This document shows positions 12,405-24,521 of a stretch of 64,000 nucleotides of DNA, in pieces. The first letter of the stretch is position 1; every line of letters begins with the position of its first letter. The notes below the pieces were generated by a model, which searched no databases, was not told the origin of the DNA, and saw only the letters and a program-made list of their open reading frames with translations. This stretch comes from Charina bottae (Eukaryota; Chordata; Lepidosauria; Squamata; Charinaidae), in NCBI GenBank assembly GCA_023362775.1, contig JALMGJ010000006.1, positions 10,868,501-10,932,500 of the forward strand. Direction: 5' to 3'. A program made the translations under genes and the position numbers.

Positions 12405-14493
12405 CTTTAGGCCATTGCGTAAATCCTCAGTGCTAGAGAAGAAATAATGAAGAGCTGTGTAGAAGAGGTATAAGTTATCACAGATCCCAAAAGGATCCCA
12501 CAGATCTGCCAAAAGGAAGACCAGCGTATCCTATGGAGACCTGAGTGGCTCTGGAATTTTTTTTAAAAGTGACAAGTTTTCTTTTCTCAAGTTGATTTTC
12601 TTTTGTTAGGGAAAAATGGATTCTGATACACATCTTTATATAGCAGTGGATGGATGAACAACACTGTTCGGCATAGGACTTTGTGCTCATGGACATCTGC
12701 AGCTAGTCACGATGATGCCAAAATGGGTGTTGTGATGTCAGGACGCAAACACCACTTTTTTCTATTGGTAAATCACAAATATTATATAGTTGCCCCTACA
12801 GTCACTTGTGTTTGTCTTGGTACATTTCTCTGCTCCCCAATGTTCAGAGCAGAACATCACAGTTTTCAAAACTGAATCCCTACAGAAAAGCAATTCCAGA
12901 AAAGGAATATTTTTTGTTTTCTATATTATCCAAATCACAGATTTACACACAAACTTATATAGAGTTTGGTGGAGTGGTGTTTCATCAGAAAAACACACAA
13001 TGACGCTTCAGACATTTGATGTATGCCAAGAAGAAAGGAAGAAATAAAAAGTTGAGGATAGTGAGTTAGAACAGGTATATCTTTCTTACAAAAGACCCCA
13101 ATATCTGTGAGCTTCTCACTCGACTTCCCTAGTTATCAACTTTTCCCTGCTGAGTTAAAAAAAACAACAACTGGCTTTTGACAGATCAGAAAAGACTTCT
13201 GCAATCCATGCATCTCACTCCTCTTCCTTGCAGAAAAGGCAGGAATCCTTCCCTTTCTCCACTAATGTTCAAAGGGGAAAAAAAGTCTCACTTCCATGCT
13301 TGCAAACCTCATCACTCTTGCAGCACGAGGAATCTAGGGCTGTCAACCCTGCTAGAATCTGGAATGAATTTGCACATTATAGTCCACCTACTGTATATTT
13401 AATCAGAAAAAGATGCCTCTGATGTTCTAGTTGCATTCTTTCCCCCATTCACCGGCCCAAGTCCAGGGCGAAACAGTAAAAGATGATTCCTTATGTTAAA
13501 AATTTCAGCTGAAATGGCTTATTAAAACCAGATTTGGAGGGTATTATAAAATGCTTAGAAGCCCTTTAAAATGTCAACACAGATCCTCCAGAGACTGAGT
13601 AAAATGTCAGTCTGGTTCAAATGCCTATTTTAAGCAGAATGAATTAGCAGCGAGCACTTGGAGGTTGTTATCTGAAACAATCAGTTCAGATTGGGGAAAC
13701 ATTGAGATTCCTTTGTACTTTCTGTATAAAAAGCGGGGAACGGGAGGGAGGGGGTGTTCAGACCAATTTCTGACGATGATTACTTAAAGGCAAGTTTAAT
13801 CAAGAGCACTCTTAAATCCAGAGTGGACCGAACTGTTTGCCTCTTGAATCACAGGCCTAATCTTGTGGCCATAACCAGTTTTAAATCCTTTCGGTTGGCA
13901 TACATAAATTTTATCATCCCCAAAACAAATGTAGTCTCCTTATCTCACTTTCTTCTGACTAATCTAATCAATTCAGGCACCCTGTTAAAACTGTCCGACC
14001 TGCCATCTATAACCGAAAGCTCGAATGTGGGATTCTGTGAATCTGTTTGGCATGAAATCAATAGCTACGGTTAATCCTGCGCTTAAAAGCATTTCTTCAA
14101 TGGCTGGATTTCACATACGGTAGGAGATATTGACATAATATTTGGAGAGAATTTGGGATTATGTATTGGAATGCAAAGATTAAAAGAAAACAAAACTCTT
14201 TGAAAATAATTTTTCAGGGAGTTTAAGATTTATAAAAAGCCACCAGTTATGAGGATAAATAGGCATATCTTGAGGGGTAGAGAAACTTTGTACCTCAGTG
14301 CCAATGAATGAGAACTACATGGCAATTATAGGAGAGATGTCTTCCATTCCTCCTTTATTTCACAGCTTCTCATATGCATCTGATTGTGGCTGGTTGAAAT
14401 TCACCTTGCGTCTGATCCACCACCATCTTTTTATGATCTCATGATGGCATTCTAGAGAACTGTGTCTGATATTAAGAACTCTACACAGAGTAG

Positions 14494-14831
14494 TGGTGGC
14501 GTGGTGGCTCAGTGGATAAGACGCCAGGCTTGTCAATCGGAAGATCGCAAGTTCAGAGGTTCAAATCCCTAGCCCTGCGTGCGGAGTGAGCTCCCGCACT
14601 AGCTCCAGCTCTTGCCAACCTAGAAATTCGAAAGCATGCAAATGCAAGTAGATTAATAGGTACCACTTCGGTGGGTAGGTAACAGCGTTCCACGTGCGTC
14701 ATGTGGCCACATGACCGTGGAAGCGTATTCGGACAACGCTGGCTCTTCGGCTGAGAAACGGAGATGAGCACCGGCCCCTAGAGTCGGACACGACTGCACA
14801 AATGTGCGGGGGAAACCTTTACCTTTACTTA
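14494..14831 (+). mobile_element. Sauria-type SINE, full length
   Basis: Complete copy from the tRNA-like head (ggtggctcagtgg A box, ggttcaaatcc B box) to the acctttacctttact tail. It is flanked by a perfect 13-bp target duplication, ctacacagagtag (14481-14493 and 14832-14844), which marks LINE-mediated insertion. Confidence 0.96.
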
Positions 14832-14848
14832 CTACACAGAGTAGTCTT

Positions 14849-14902
14849 CCTCCTCCTCCTCCTCCTCCTCCTCCTCCTCATCATCATCATCATCATCATC
14901 AT
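14849..14902. repeat. (CTC)n(ATC)n compound microsatellite
   Basis: A tcctcc run passes directly into catcatcat, just after the SINE target duplication. Confidence 0.93.
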
Positions 14903-15029
14903 CTCCTCAGGAATAATGCCCCAATTCAGTCTCAAGGTGGCACACAACCATGATTAACAATAAGCAGTATAAAGGTTACATGGGATCATGAGTAAGAAGG
15001 AGAACATCAAATCCAACCAAACTTCAGTA

Positions 15030-15175
15030 CAGGTAGTCCTCACTTATGACTATTCATTCAGCAACTGTTCAAAGTTATGGTGGCGCTGAACAAATGGTAC
15101 TTATGCCCGGTCCCCAAAGTTACGACCATTGCAGCACTCCCGCAGTCATGTGATCAAAATTTGGGTGCTTGGCAG
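15030..15175. mobile_element. Tigger-like MITE fragment
   Basis: A terminus ta-CAGGTAGTCCTCACTTATG, then ttcattcagcaac, gttatggtggcgctgaa and catgtgatcaaaa, matches the right end of the element at 54563-55618 in reverse. The other end is missing. Confidence 0.75.
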
Positions 15176-15329
15176 TGAAAATCTGATCTAAGGCCACTAG
15201 CACCCTTTGGTTTCGAGCAGTGACTAAGGCCTCAGTAGACCAGAATAGTGTTCATTGGGTACCTGGGGTGGACCGTTCAATCAGGTCCTACTTCCCTGCA
15301 GCAGGGGTAGCTGTGGGGAACTCCAAAGC

Positions 15330-15638
15330 CAGCCTTTCTCAACCTTTTGACCTTGGAAGAACCCTTGAAATATTTTTTTCAGGCCTTGGGGAACCCCTGC
15401 ACATTCAGGCTCTAATATAGGCCCGGTTACAAAATTGTTATATTCGTTTCGTGGGTAGGCCTGTATAGATGCATGAACAGTGTCCTTAACCTAAAAATAA
15501 AGAATGAAAGTTCCCCCTTTCATGTGAAGTTGCCCGAACTGGAAATATTTTTTAAAATAAATCGTGATATCCCAGGGAACCCCTAGTGACCTCTCATGGA
15601 ACCCTGGGGTTCCACAGAACCCTGGTTGAGAAACCCTG
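15330..15638. mobile_element. hAT-type MITE, family C, copy 2
   Basis: Termini CAGCCTTTCTCAACC and GGTTGAGAAACCCTG are flanked by a perfect 8-bp duplication, tccaaagc (15322-15329 and 15639-15646). It is inverted relative to copy 1, and its right side abuts an L2 endonuclease remnant. Confidence 0.92.
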
Positions 15639-15646
15639 TCCAAAGC

Positions 15647-16200
15647 AATCAGAGAGTGATCTGACCATGACAAGGAACTGATGATAATGTTCTCTGTCAC
15701 CACTGCCCTGAGACAAAAATCAAATCCAGTGTGCGACCTCCACTTGTGTCCAACCCACAGTGCTCTGTGTTGACATGATGCCCATGAACTCCTAAGCTGC
15801 CTCTGACTCCATGTCCAGGAAAGATAGGTTGAAGTCTATCAATACCGTAAATCTAGGAAAATTTACCGCGAACCCAGACATAGAATTGATCAGCTTTAGC
15901 AGGGAAGCCACTACACAGCATGGAGGCTATGACAGTAGCAACAATCCCAACCATTCCCTAAGGCCCAATTTTACAAACATGGTCTCACATCTGATTATTT
16001 GTGATGCAATGCCTTTGAAAGCCACAAGAGTCTTCTGGACGACAATAGGCACCTGTACCCTCGGAGTGGCTCCATCTCTGAGAGGGGAATCCCTCCTCCA
16101 AGCCCAACCAGCTCTTGGTTATACATGCCAGATTGGCCCTCTCATCCACAATCATGATCATGGATGAAGGAGGCCTAATTACAGTTTAACCGTGCATTCA
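15647..16200 (-). pseudogene. L2-type LINE endonuclease-domain remnant
   Basis: The minus strand encodes decayed pieces of an APE-type endonuclease: PRFTVLIDFN followed by MESEAA (L2: LGDFN), then SLSWSDHSLIALD (the SDH catalytic motif), separated by stops and frameshifts. It lacks the RT domain. Confidence 0.7.
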
Positions 16201-16364
16201 GGGGCAGCAGCTAAAGATCAGGGCCTCTGAGAATCTGATAACAGGGCACAATGGAAGAGCACTGGAGTCTGGAATGTGGAATTGACCTGACATTGAAGCT
16301 GCCTTCCCTGCAAGGAGACCACAGCTAGTCCCCACCATATCTTCTTCTGCACATCACTGATGAG

Positions 16365-16849
16365 TAGGCTGACCATACGTCCTGTTTTGAACAGGACAGT
16401 CCCGTTTTTTTTTGGCATTTTCCAAACGTCCCGTCATTTTGATAACAATCTCAATTTTGTCCCATTTTGTAAACCCGGCGGGAATGGTGCGGAAGGAGGA
16501 TCCGAGCCGGAGCTGCCGATTGGAGGCAGCCCAGAAGAAGAAGCCCTCCTGCCTATCAGTGCGTGGCAAAGGAGGGACCGGGTGGGCGGGGTTTGCAGGT
16601 GGGAGCCAATTGCATGGACTGGGGGCAGGGTTTGCAGGCGGGAGCCAATCGTGCAGACCGGGGGCGGGGTTTGCAGGCAGGAGTCAATATTGCGGACCAG
16701 GGGTCGGGGTTTGCAGGTGGGAGCCAATCGCACGGGCCGGGGGGCAGGGACCCCTGTCTTTTTCATGAATACGGAATATTACATAAGACCCCATCCCGTT
16801 TTGCCATCCCAATGTCCTGTTTTTGTCTCAAGGAAATATGGTCAGCCTA
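16365..16849. mobile_element. hAT-type MITE, family B, copy 1
   Basis: Termini TAGGCTGACCATA and TATGGTCAGCCTA are flanked by a perfect 8-bp duplication, ctgatgag (16357-16364 and 16850-16857). The GC-rich interior holds four tandem units of 39-40 bp (starts 16591, 16630, 16669, 16709). Repeat-driven open frames cross it, but none resembles a transposase. Confidence 0.94.
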
Positions 16850-16863
16850 CTGATGAGTCATCA

Positions 16864-17855
<992 letters not shown>

Positions 17856-17964
17856 CATCAGAGTCTCCGCTCATGTTGAAATCTATCATCGCGTGGCTAA
17901 ATTTCCCGTCTTCATTCTGTTTGACTGCCAACTGTTGAGTCAGGTTCTCCAGTGTTGTTTTGTC
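17856..17964 (-). CDS. SOX6: SOX6 coding exon: second linker exon
   Basis: Minus-strand exon of 109 nt. It has a strong polypyrimidine acceptor (ttctttccccacccag) and a gtcagt donor. It begins on a codon boundary, matching the phase-0 end of the exon at 52232, and ends one base into a codon. The 36 residues include [19 protein letters not shown] and [10 protein letters not shown], the conserved SOX6 stretch before the HMG box. It is too short and too ATG-poor to appear as an obvious open reading frame, and was found by matching the expected protein order. A short 639-bp intron separates it from the first HMG exon. Confidence 0.93.
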
Positions 17965-18334
17965 CTGGGTGGGGAAAGAAGAGAGGATACAAAGCCGTCT
18001 TTTATTAATATGCAATGAAGCCACAACGTTAATACGTAATTTGAAAGATTCCTCAGAGAAAGAAGATTAGCATACAAGAAAGACTTGTTGAGTTGGGAAA
18101 ATAAATTAAACGGGAAAAATAGCATTCCTTTTTGGAAAGGTATTATGGATTATGATTTTGGACATTCATTCTTCTCAGCAAAAGGAGGTGTTTTTGGCTA
18201 ATGATGTGCAAATTGCAAAATGTTTGTGAAATTCAGATTAATATACTGGTCCTTTGAATGCCCAACTCCAAGAATGTTCTTGGAGTAGGGCGGCCTTAAC
18301 AAACCCAATAAATCATTATTTTCTTTATATTGTG

Positions 18335-18424
18335 ATGTTAGCTGCTCAGAGTTGCTTGTTGGGTGAGCAGTACTATAAATTGATTGATTGATTGATTGAA
18401 TGAATGAATAAATAAATAAATAAA
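18335..18424 (+). mobile_element. L2 3'-end fragment with tetranucleotide tail
   Basis: gctgctcagagttgcttg and gggtgagca form the L2 3' hairpin, followed by (ATTG)n and (AATA)n. Confidence 0.75.
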
Positions 18425-18993
18425 TATTTCTTTTTTTAAAAAGCCAAAATGGTTCAAATAACATTTATTAAACTGCAGTGAAATATTGTTTAGTTTCTTA
18501 TTCATCAACCCAAACCACCATTGAAGAGGCATTCATTTTTCTGATATTTTGGTTAATCAAAACAGTTAAACATCATTGAACCAAACTCAACTCCTGCATC
18601 TATACTTTTTTTGGAATGACAAGGTTTAATGTCATTGTTTATAGATAAGAGATGGGATATGGGAAGAAGAGAGATCATTTGTTGTATTTTAAGAGAAGGT
18701 GATAAGTTACTAAAATTGTTTGTACTTGTTGTGATAAAGGGAAAGTCACTTCTTTATATATTTCTTTTTCTTTTTTCTCTTTTTTTCTGTACCGTCTATT
18801 TTTTATCTTATTTTTTTAGTTTGCATTAGTTTGTATTGTTGTAAATTATAATCTTTAATAAAATTACAAATACACACACATACACAGTATATATGTGCTT
18901 AGCAAAGAGAAAATTATTTCTGGAATTCAACCTGCCTTTATATTAATATGGAGACAGTTGTACATCTGTACATTCCCCTCTTTCTCTTTCATG

Positions 18994-19104
18994 TTTTCTT
19001 TCTCCTGTTAATTGAATAAGCCCTATCTTTTGAGGAGGTGAGAGTAGAGAATGTGCTTCTTGTTATGACACATAGGCTTCAGATATGAAGTGGAATTTCA
19101 GATA
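18994..19104. repeat. Source copy of a 111-bp inverted duplication
   Basis: Reverse-complement identical over all 111 bp to 20426-20536. The copy at 20426 interrupts an L2 element, so this is the likely source. Confidence 0.95.
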
Positions 19105-19565
19105 CGTTCTTATGTACACACGGCAAGGGAATCTTTTGGCAAATTTTTCCAGCAAATAACACAGTATATATGTCAAGTGACAGAGTTATGGGAGTGTTGC
19201 GCAGCTGCTGGATAGTTTTATTCACCTTCCCAGTCTGAATCTTTGCGCTGAATTTCTCAAGTGGTTTCTCATCTAAGGGCAACCTTGCTTAGTTTCTCAG
19301 ATCAGCCAAGATCATGCCAGTGTTGCCACCTGCTTGTGCTGCCAGAAAAATGTGATCGAAGCAAATTTGGGAGTCTGCTTGGGCCATTTCTGATATAATC
19401 ATTCTCTGTTCTTGGCAAAGGCCAAACAATGATTTTGAAGGCCTTTGAGTAAATGGTTGAATACCAAGGTGTTCTGTTTCATAATTTGCAAGTTCATCTT
19501 CTGGTTTTTGGTGACCTTTAAAGGAAGTTGCCATCCTATCACTATTATCTCCTAGAACAGCTATA
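19079..19565 (-). pseudogene. Unidentified coding-like remnant
   Basis: On the minus strand one frame stays open for about 90 codons, is interrupted by a single stop at about 19290, and continues for about 67 codons to 19079. Readable pieces include LGIQPFTQRPSKSLFGLCQE, FDHIFLAAQAGGNTGMILAD and TIQQLRNTPITLSLDI. I do not recognise the family. It may be a decayed retrocopy or transposon gene, or chance. Its low-coordinate end overlaps the source of the 111-bp inverted copy. Confidence 0.3.
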
Positions 19566-19811
19566 GTGCCTGCACTCTAATTTGATTTTGTGGAGACCCC
19601 ATGAAGACAAAATGTGGGCATGGCCCCTTGCAGACATCAGAAATATAGAAGAAAACACAAATCCAACCCATAACAGTGATACCTACTATTATGACTAGGG
19701 TCATAAACAGGTGGTAAACAGTGACAAAAATGATCACTGAATCAGTGCATGAGACAAAATGACAAACTTTTGCCTTCTTGTCTCATTTCAAAATGAAATT
19801 TCAGTTCTTTC

Positions 19812-20872
19812 TGGATGGGTCTGGATGGGGATGAACCGACTTCGGCTCATCCCTGGCAAGACGGAGTGGCTCTGGGTTTTTGGCCCCCAGGGTCTGGTGA
19901 CTTGTCATCCTTGACTTTGGATGAGGTTGTACTCCCCCGGAGAGAGTTGGTGTACAACTTGGGGGTCCTCCTGGACTCACGGCTCCTGCTTGATGAGCAG
20001 ATGACAGCTCCGGCTTGGGAGGCCTTTGCACAGATCCGTCTTGTGCGCCAATTGCGCCCTTTCCTGGACCAGGAGGCCTTGTTCACGGTCACTCATGCCT
20101 TAGTCACTTCCAGTTTGGATTACTGCAATGTGCTTTACATGGGGCTGCCCTTGAAGACCACCCGGAAGTTACAACTGGTCCAGAATGCAGCAGCACACAC
20201 AGTATCGGGTGTTCCTAGGTTCGCCCATGTTACACCTCTAGTGCACAAGCTGCGCTGGCTCCCAGTTTCCTTCCAGGTGCAATTCAAGATGCTGGTTATC
20301 AAAAGCCCCACATGGCGCGGGACCTGGTTATTTGTGGCACCTCCTCTCCCTAAGAATATCTGCCGGTCCCACTAGATCAGATAGGGTGGGCACGCTCCAG
20401 ATCCCTTCCCTGAAATCCTGCCTCATATCTGAAATTCCACTTCATATCTGAAGCCTATGTGTCATAACAAGAAGCACATTCTCTACTCTCACCTCCTCAA
20501 AAGATAGGGCTTATTCAATTAACAGGAGAAAGAAAATCCCTGGTGGGACCTCAGAAGCGTGCCTTTTCCGTGGCTGCCTCTACCTGGTGGAACACCCTCC
20601 CCCCGGCGATTCAGCAGACCCCCCACCCTTTTAGCCTTTCGGAAGGCCATCAAGACCTGGCTTTTTACTGAGGCTCTGGGATGGGATGGGATGGGATGGT
20701 AATTGGAGCTTGCTGCAGGACATCCCAAGGGGACGATTAAGGCACAGGGTTTTTGTTTTATTGTTTTATAGTGTTACTGTTTTTTGATTATTTTATAATT
20801 ATTGGTTTTATTGTTGTTGTGAGCTGCCCAGAGTTGCTTAAGTTGGGCGGCCATATAAATCTTAAAGATTAA
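19812..20872 (+). mobile_element. L2-type LINE 3' part, interrupted by a templated insertion
   Basis: Encodes (with breaks) the L2 C-terminal region: LGVLLDSRLLLDEQ, DYCNVLYMGLPLKTTRKLQL and NAAAHTVSGVPRFAHVTPL. It then jumps at catatct to a foreign 111-bp block (20426-20536) and resumes at ggtgggacctcagaagcg, matching the order seen at 63875 (catctggtgggacc). The 3' hairpin gagctgcccagag/gggcggcc and AAATA tail end it. Confidence 0.88.
20426..20536. repeat. Inverted 111-bp copy inserted in L2
   Basis: Perfect reverse complement of 18994-19104. The left junction shares catatctg between donor and recipient. Confidence 0.95.
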
Positions 20873-20944
20873 ATAAAGACATTGTCCAGCAACCCCGCCC
20901 CCCAATTCAGTAGCTATTCAACTGCCCCTACTGGGCCAGTGGGC

Positions 20945-21140
20945 CTTAGTTAGCTTACATTTTATTTATTTTTTAATCACATTTATATCTCACCACAATC
21001 CTAAGTAGACTCCCAGCAGTCCACAAAAGAAGACAATAACATAACCAGAAATAATATAAAAATACAATACATACAGACCCAAAAACATCAATACTCAAAT
21101 GCCATCCAGAAAAGCTGTGTCTTCAGCTGTTTCTGTAAGA
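20945..21140 (-). mobile_element. L2 3'-UTR-like fragment
   Basis: The TTTA start, caccacaatcctaag...cagcagtccacaa and A-rich stretch resemble the minus-strand L2 3' UTR at 4340-4500. Degenerate. Confidence 0.5.
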
Positions 21141-22011
21141 TGGATAAAGCCGGAGCCAATCAAATGTCCTTTCCTTCATAACTGATCACCCCCAACTTTC
21201 CATCCATTCTGCCAATCACTCTACCAGAGGTTCTTTTCAGATTTCCCTTAATTTTGAAGCTGGATTTACTAGGTCAGGGCAGTGGGAGCAAAGCCATTAA
21301 TTGTTTCGGACTCTGGCACGTATCCTTTGTGAACGTGAACTTCCTACAAGCCATTGCTATGCCTAAAAGCACCGTGAAGCCATGTTTAGCACCAAGGATT
21401 TGGCTCAGAGTGATGCTTCTATTGGGAGACCCCAGAGATGCCTGGTTGGACCCAAGGCTTTCTCTGGGTAAGATTCCTGCAGTCACTGAGGCCATGAGAT
21501 GCTTTCAGATGCAGAAGTGGTCCAGAGCTGCTAAACCATAGCATGGCAAGCACACAAGACCTTCTATTCACACAGGTTCAACTGGTTCCGCTTTTAGCTT
21601 CCTTTCTCTGCAGCACGCTGAAGCGATAAGAGAGCGGGGAGGAATGGAGTCTGTTTCGGTGACAAGTTGACCCCTCACCTCCCGCTACTAAAACATGCAG
21701 TATAATAAAATAATTCAATTAGTCGCCATCAAAAGGAAAGTTGAGATAATTCTCGGAGGCTGTCACTCCAAAACAAAGGATGTCAAAACAGTCAGCCATG
21801 CTTTCATTGTGCCCCTCTGGGCCATGACTTGTGTGAACCTTCAGTCAATCTTGGTGTAGAGGGAAGGGAGAAAGATGGCATGTGGGAATCAGTGGCGGAG
21901 CGAGGGAGGTGAAAAGCGAGTTGCAAAAAGCTTTAATTATAAAACAAATCAGGCTGAGATGGCCCCAACAGTTACACTGAACCAAACAAGTAGCAAAATA
22001 ACACTGTTTCA

Positions 22012-22013
<2 letters not shown>

Positions 22014-22048
<35 letters not shown>
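22014..22048. repeat. (AT)n microsatellite
   Basis: About 17 AT units. Confidence 0.95.
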
Positions 22049-22051
<3 letters not shown>

Positions 22052-22693
22052 GAAACATTGGCATGAGCAAAATAGGTTATGTGATTTGAAAACAAAAGAC
22101 CTGCTAGTCCATAAATTAAATGATTTAAATCAAGGAGGGGAGTACTTTCCAAGCAATGGCTCTGCTGGGATGTAGAAGGGGGTTAGAGGGGAAGAAATGC
22201 AGAAGTCTTTAAAAGGCATAATTAATGGAGGGTACGTTGACTTCACAATGCTCATTTCAACTCGTGGAACAGTACAGTATTTCTGGATTATTCTACGAAA
22301 TCCAGTGCTATTGTTTGCAGATGTTAAAAAGGGAAGATGAAAAAATGACCACCCAGTAAAATGACTTGAACAAGAAATCTCCTTGTCTTGTAATAAGCTA
22401 CACAAAAGAATAATTCATAAAGCCAACTGGCATCCATGGAGGACTTGCCTTTTAAAGAACTCAGAACAGAGTTTTTAAAATAAAAGTTTTAAACAACCCC
22501 AATCTCAAGACTCTGGCAATAACTGACACCTCGTACAGTTTCATGTAAAAATACCCCAAATATCACAAGAGCACTGAATCTCATAAAATGTGTCAGGCTG
22601 TGAAATTTTGACCATTAAAACAATGTTGGAGTTCCATGAATGCCACCATGGCATGTGGCAGGTATTTTGCTGCAAGCATGTCTGGTAGTGTGT

Positions 22694-22797
22694 GGGTCAA
22701 AAAAGTCAAGATGGTGGCCGCAACTATACTAAGACTTGCCCCCTTTTCATGTGCAGCGATTGCATAGTTATAGCTGCCATCTTGACTTTTTTGACCC
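22694..22797. mobile_element. Inverted-repeat MITE (tcaagatgg family)
   Basis: Perfect 21-bp terminal arms (22694-22714 and 22777-22797, gggtcaaaaaagtcaagatg + g) around a 62-bp centre. A relative lies at 61041-61170. Confidence 0.75.
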
Positions 22798-23396
22798 CCA
22801 CCCCTACTTGGGTGCATTGCCAATTTGTTCTGAAGCCTGGGCATTCACTGCAATGAAGCATTTCAAGTTGTCTTTAGTCTGGCTTTCAGTTCAGTAGTGC
22901 AGCTCTGATATGTTAGATTCTAAATCTAATTCTCCAATATGGGCTTTCCTCTTCAGATGCCAAAGTGGATTACTTCAAAATATGGTCAACATTCCTGCCA
23001 TATTTGGGAGCCCTCCTGCTCCTGACACTGAGTGGTGCCTTGGACCTCTGCCTCCAAATCCTGACTTGGTGGCATCATTGCTCAACTTAGGTTGCTTTAT
23101 TAATTGTCCTTATTAGCAATATTCCATATTGGATATTCGTGGTTCTTAACCACTATGGAATGAGAAGACTGGACAGAACATAAAAACATAAAAAGCTGCC
23201 TTATAGCAGGTCAGACTATTTTCATCTGCTGCATTCTTCTCCAATTTGAAGTTCTCCACATGTTCTGAGACTACAATTTCTAGGATTCACCACCAACATT
23301 GGCACTACCTGTGCTGGCAGAGAATTTGGGCAAGGCTAATGTATTGAACATGTTGCTCTCCTTGTGATCTAATTTCTAACTCATCTACTGTATGTA

Positions 23397-23690
23397 CAGT
23401 GGTGCTTAAAAAGTTATGAACCCTTCTGAATTTGCTATATTTCTGCATAAGTATGACCTAAAACACGATCTGTTTTCCATACAAGTCCTTTTGCCACACA
23501 CAAATATGTAGCTTTGGATCATTTTCCTCAATAAATAAATGAACAAGTATAATGTTTTTGACTCATTTGCTTAATTGGTTTCTCTTTATCTAGTTTTAGG
23601 ACTTGGGTGGAGAACAGATCATGTTTTAGGTCATGTTTATGCAGAAATATTGCAAATTCAAACAGGTTCACAAACTTTTAAGCACCACTG
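23397..23690. mobile_element. Tc1/mariner-like MITE
   Basis: Imperfect terminal inverted repeats CAGTGGTGCTTAAAAAGTTA and AACTTTTAAGCACCACTG enclose an AT-rich interior. TA precedes the left end; the right TA has been lost. Confidence 0.8.
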
Positions 23691-23767
23691 CCTCTTACTG
23701 TGATCTTACTACAAACAAAGAAACGTTTGATACTTCCTGATTCTTCCCTTGCAGTTATTAGCAAAAC

Positions 23768-23815
23768 AGGGACATAAGAAGAACCTTGAAGTTGGATCAG
23801 GCTAATGGCTACTCT
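23768..23815 (-). mobile_element. CR1-like 3'-end fragment
   Basis: gacataagaagaaccttga and ttggatcaggc are the reverse complement of the CR1 end motif (ctgatcca...cttatgtc). A similar scrap is at 23180-23230. Confidence 0.5.
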
Positions 23816-23922
23816 ACTGCAGCACTCAAAGTTAGTGGCAGTGAGTTACACAGTTTAGCTATGTGCTGTATATAAAGAAATATGACTGAATAATGAACTG
23901 AATAAACACAAACATCTTGTTT

Positions 23923-24466
23923 TGTTGTTTATTCGTTCAGTCGCTTCCGACTCTTCGTGACTTCATGGACCAGCCCACGCCAGAGCTTCCTGTCGGCTGT
24001 CACCATCCCCAGCTCCCCCGTGGTTGAGTCTGTCACCTCCAGAATATCATCCATCCATCTTGCCCTTGGTCGGCCCCTCTTCCTTTTGCCTTCCACTTTC
24101 CCTAGCATCAGCTTCTTCTCCAGGGTATCCTGTCTTCTCATTATGTGGCCAAAGTACTTCAGTTTTGCCTTGAATATCATTCCCTCAAGTGAGCAGTCTG
24201 GCTTTATTTCCTGGAGTATGGACTGGTTTGATCTTCTTGCAGTCCAAGGCACTCTCAGGATTTTCCTCCAACACCACAGTTCAAAAGCATCTATCTTCCT
24301 TCGCTCAGCCTTCCTTATGGTCCAGCTCTCACAGTCATAGGTTACTACAGGGAATACCATTGCTTTAACTATGCGGACCTTTGTTGTCAGTGTGATGTCT
24401 CTGCTCTTAACTATTTTATCAAGATTTGCCATTGCTCTCCTCCCAAGAAGTAGATGTCTTCTGATT
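23923..24466 (-). mobile_element. Bov-B (RTE) LINE 3' end, copy 1
   Basis: The minus strand has an open 167-residue frame (23929-24432) with the Bov-B C-terminal region: KVRIVKAMVFPVV, CESWTIRKAERRKIDAFELW, PWTARRSNQSILQEI, LKYFGHIMRR and GRPRARWMDD. The 3' end (gaagagtcggaagcgactga, then acaacaaaac) lies at 23923. 5'-truncated. Confidence 0.95.
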
Positions 24467-24521
24467 TCCTATATACTTTGATTATTTCTTTTTTTTTAAG
24501 TGCCCTAAATAAATGTCCTAA

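Noticed and set aside
13754..14074. 106-residue open frame
   Set aside because: No recognisable family, no splice or promoter context; better explained as chance in a repeat-poor intronic block.
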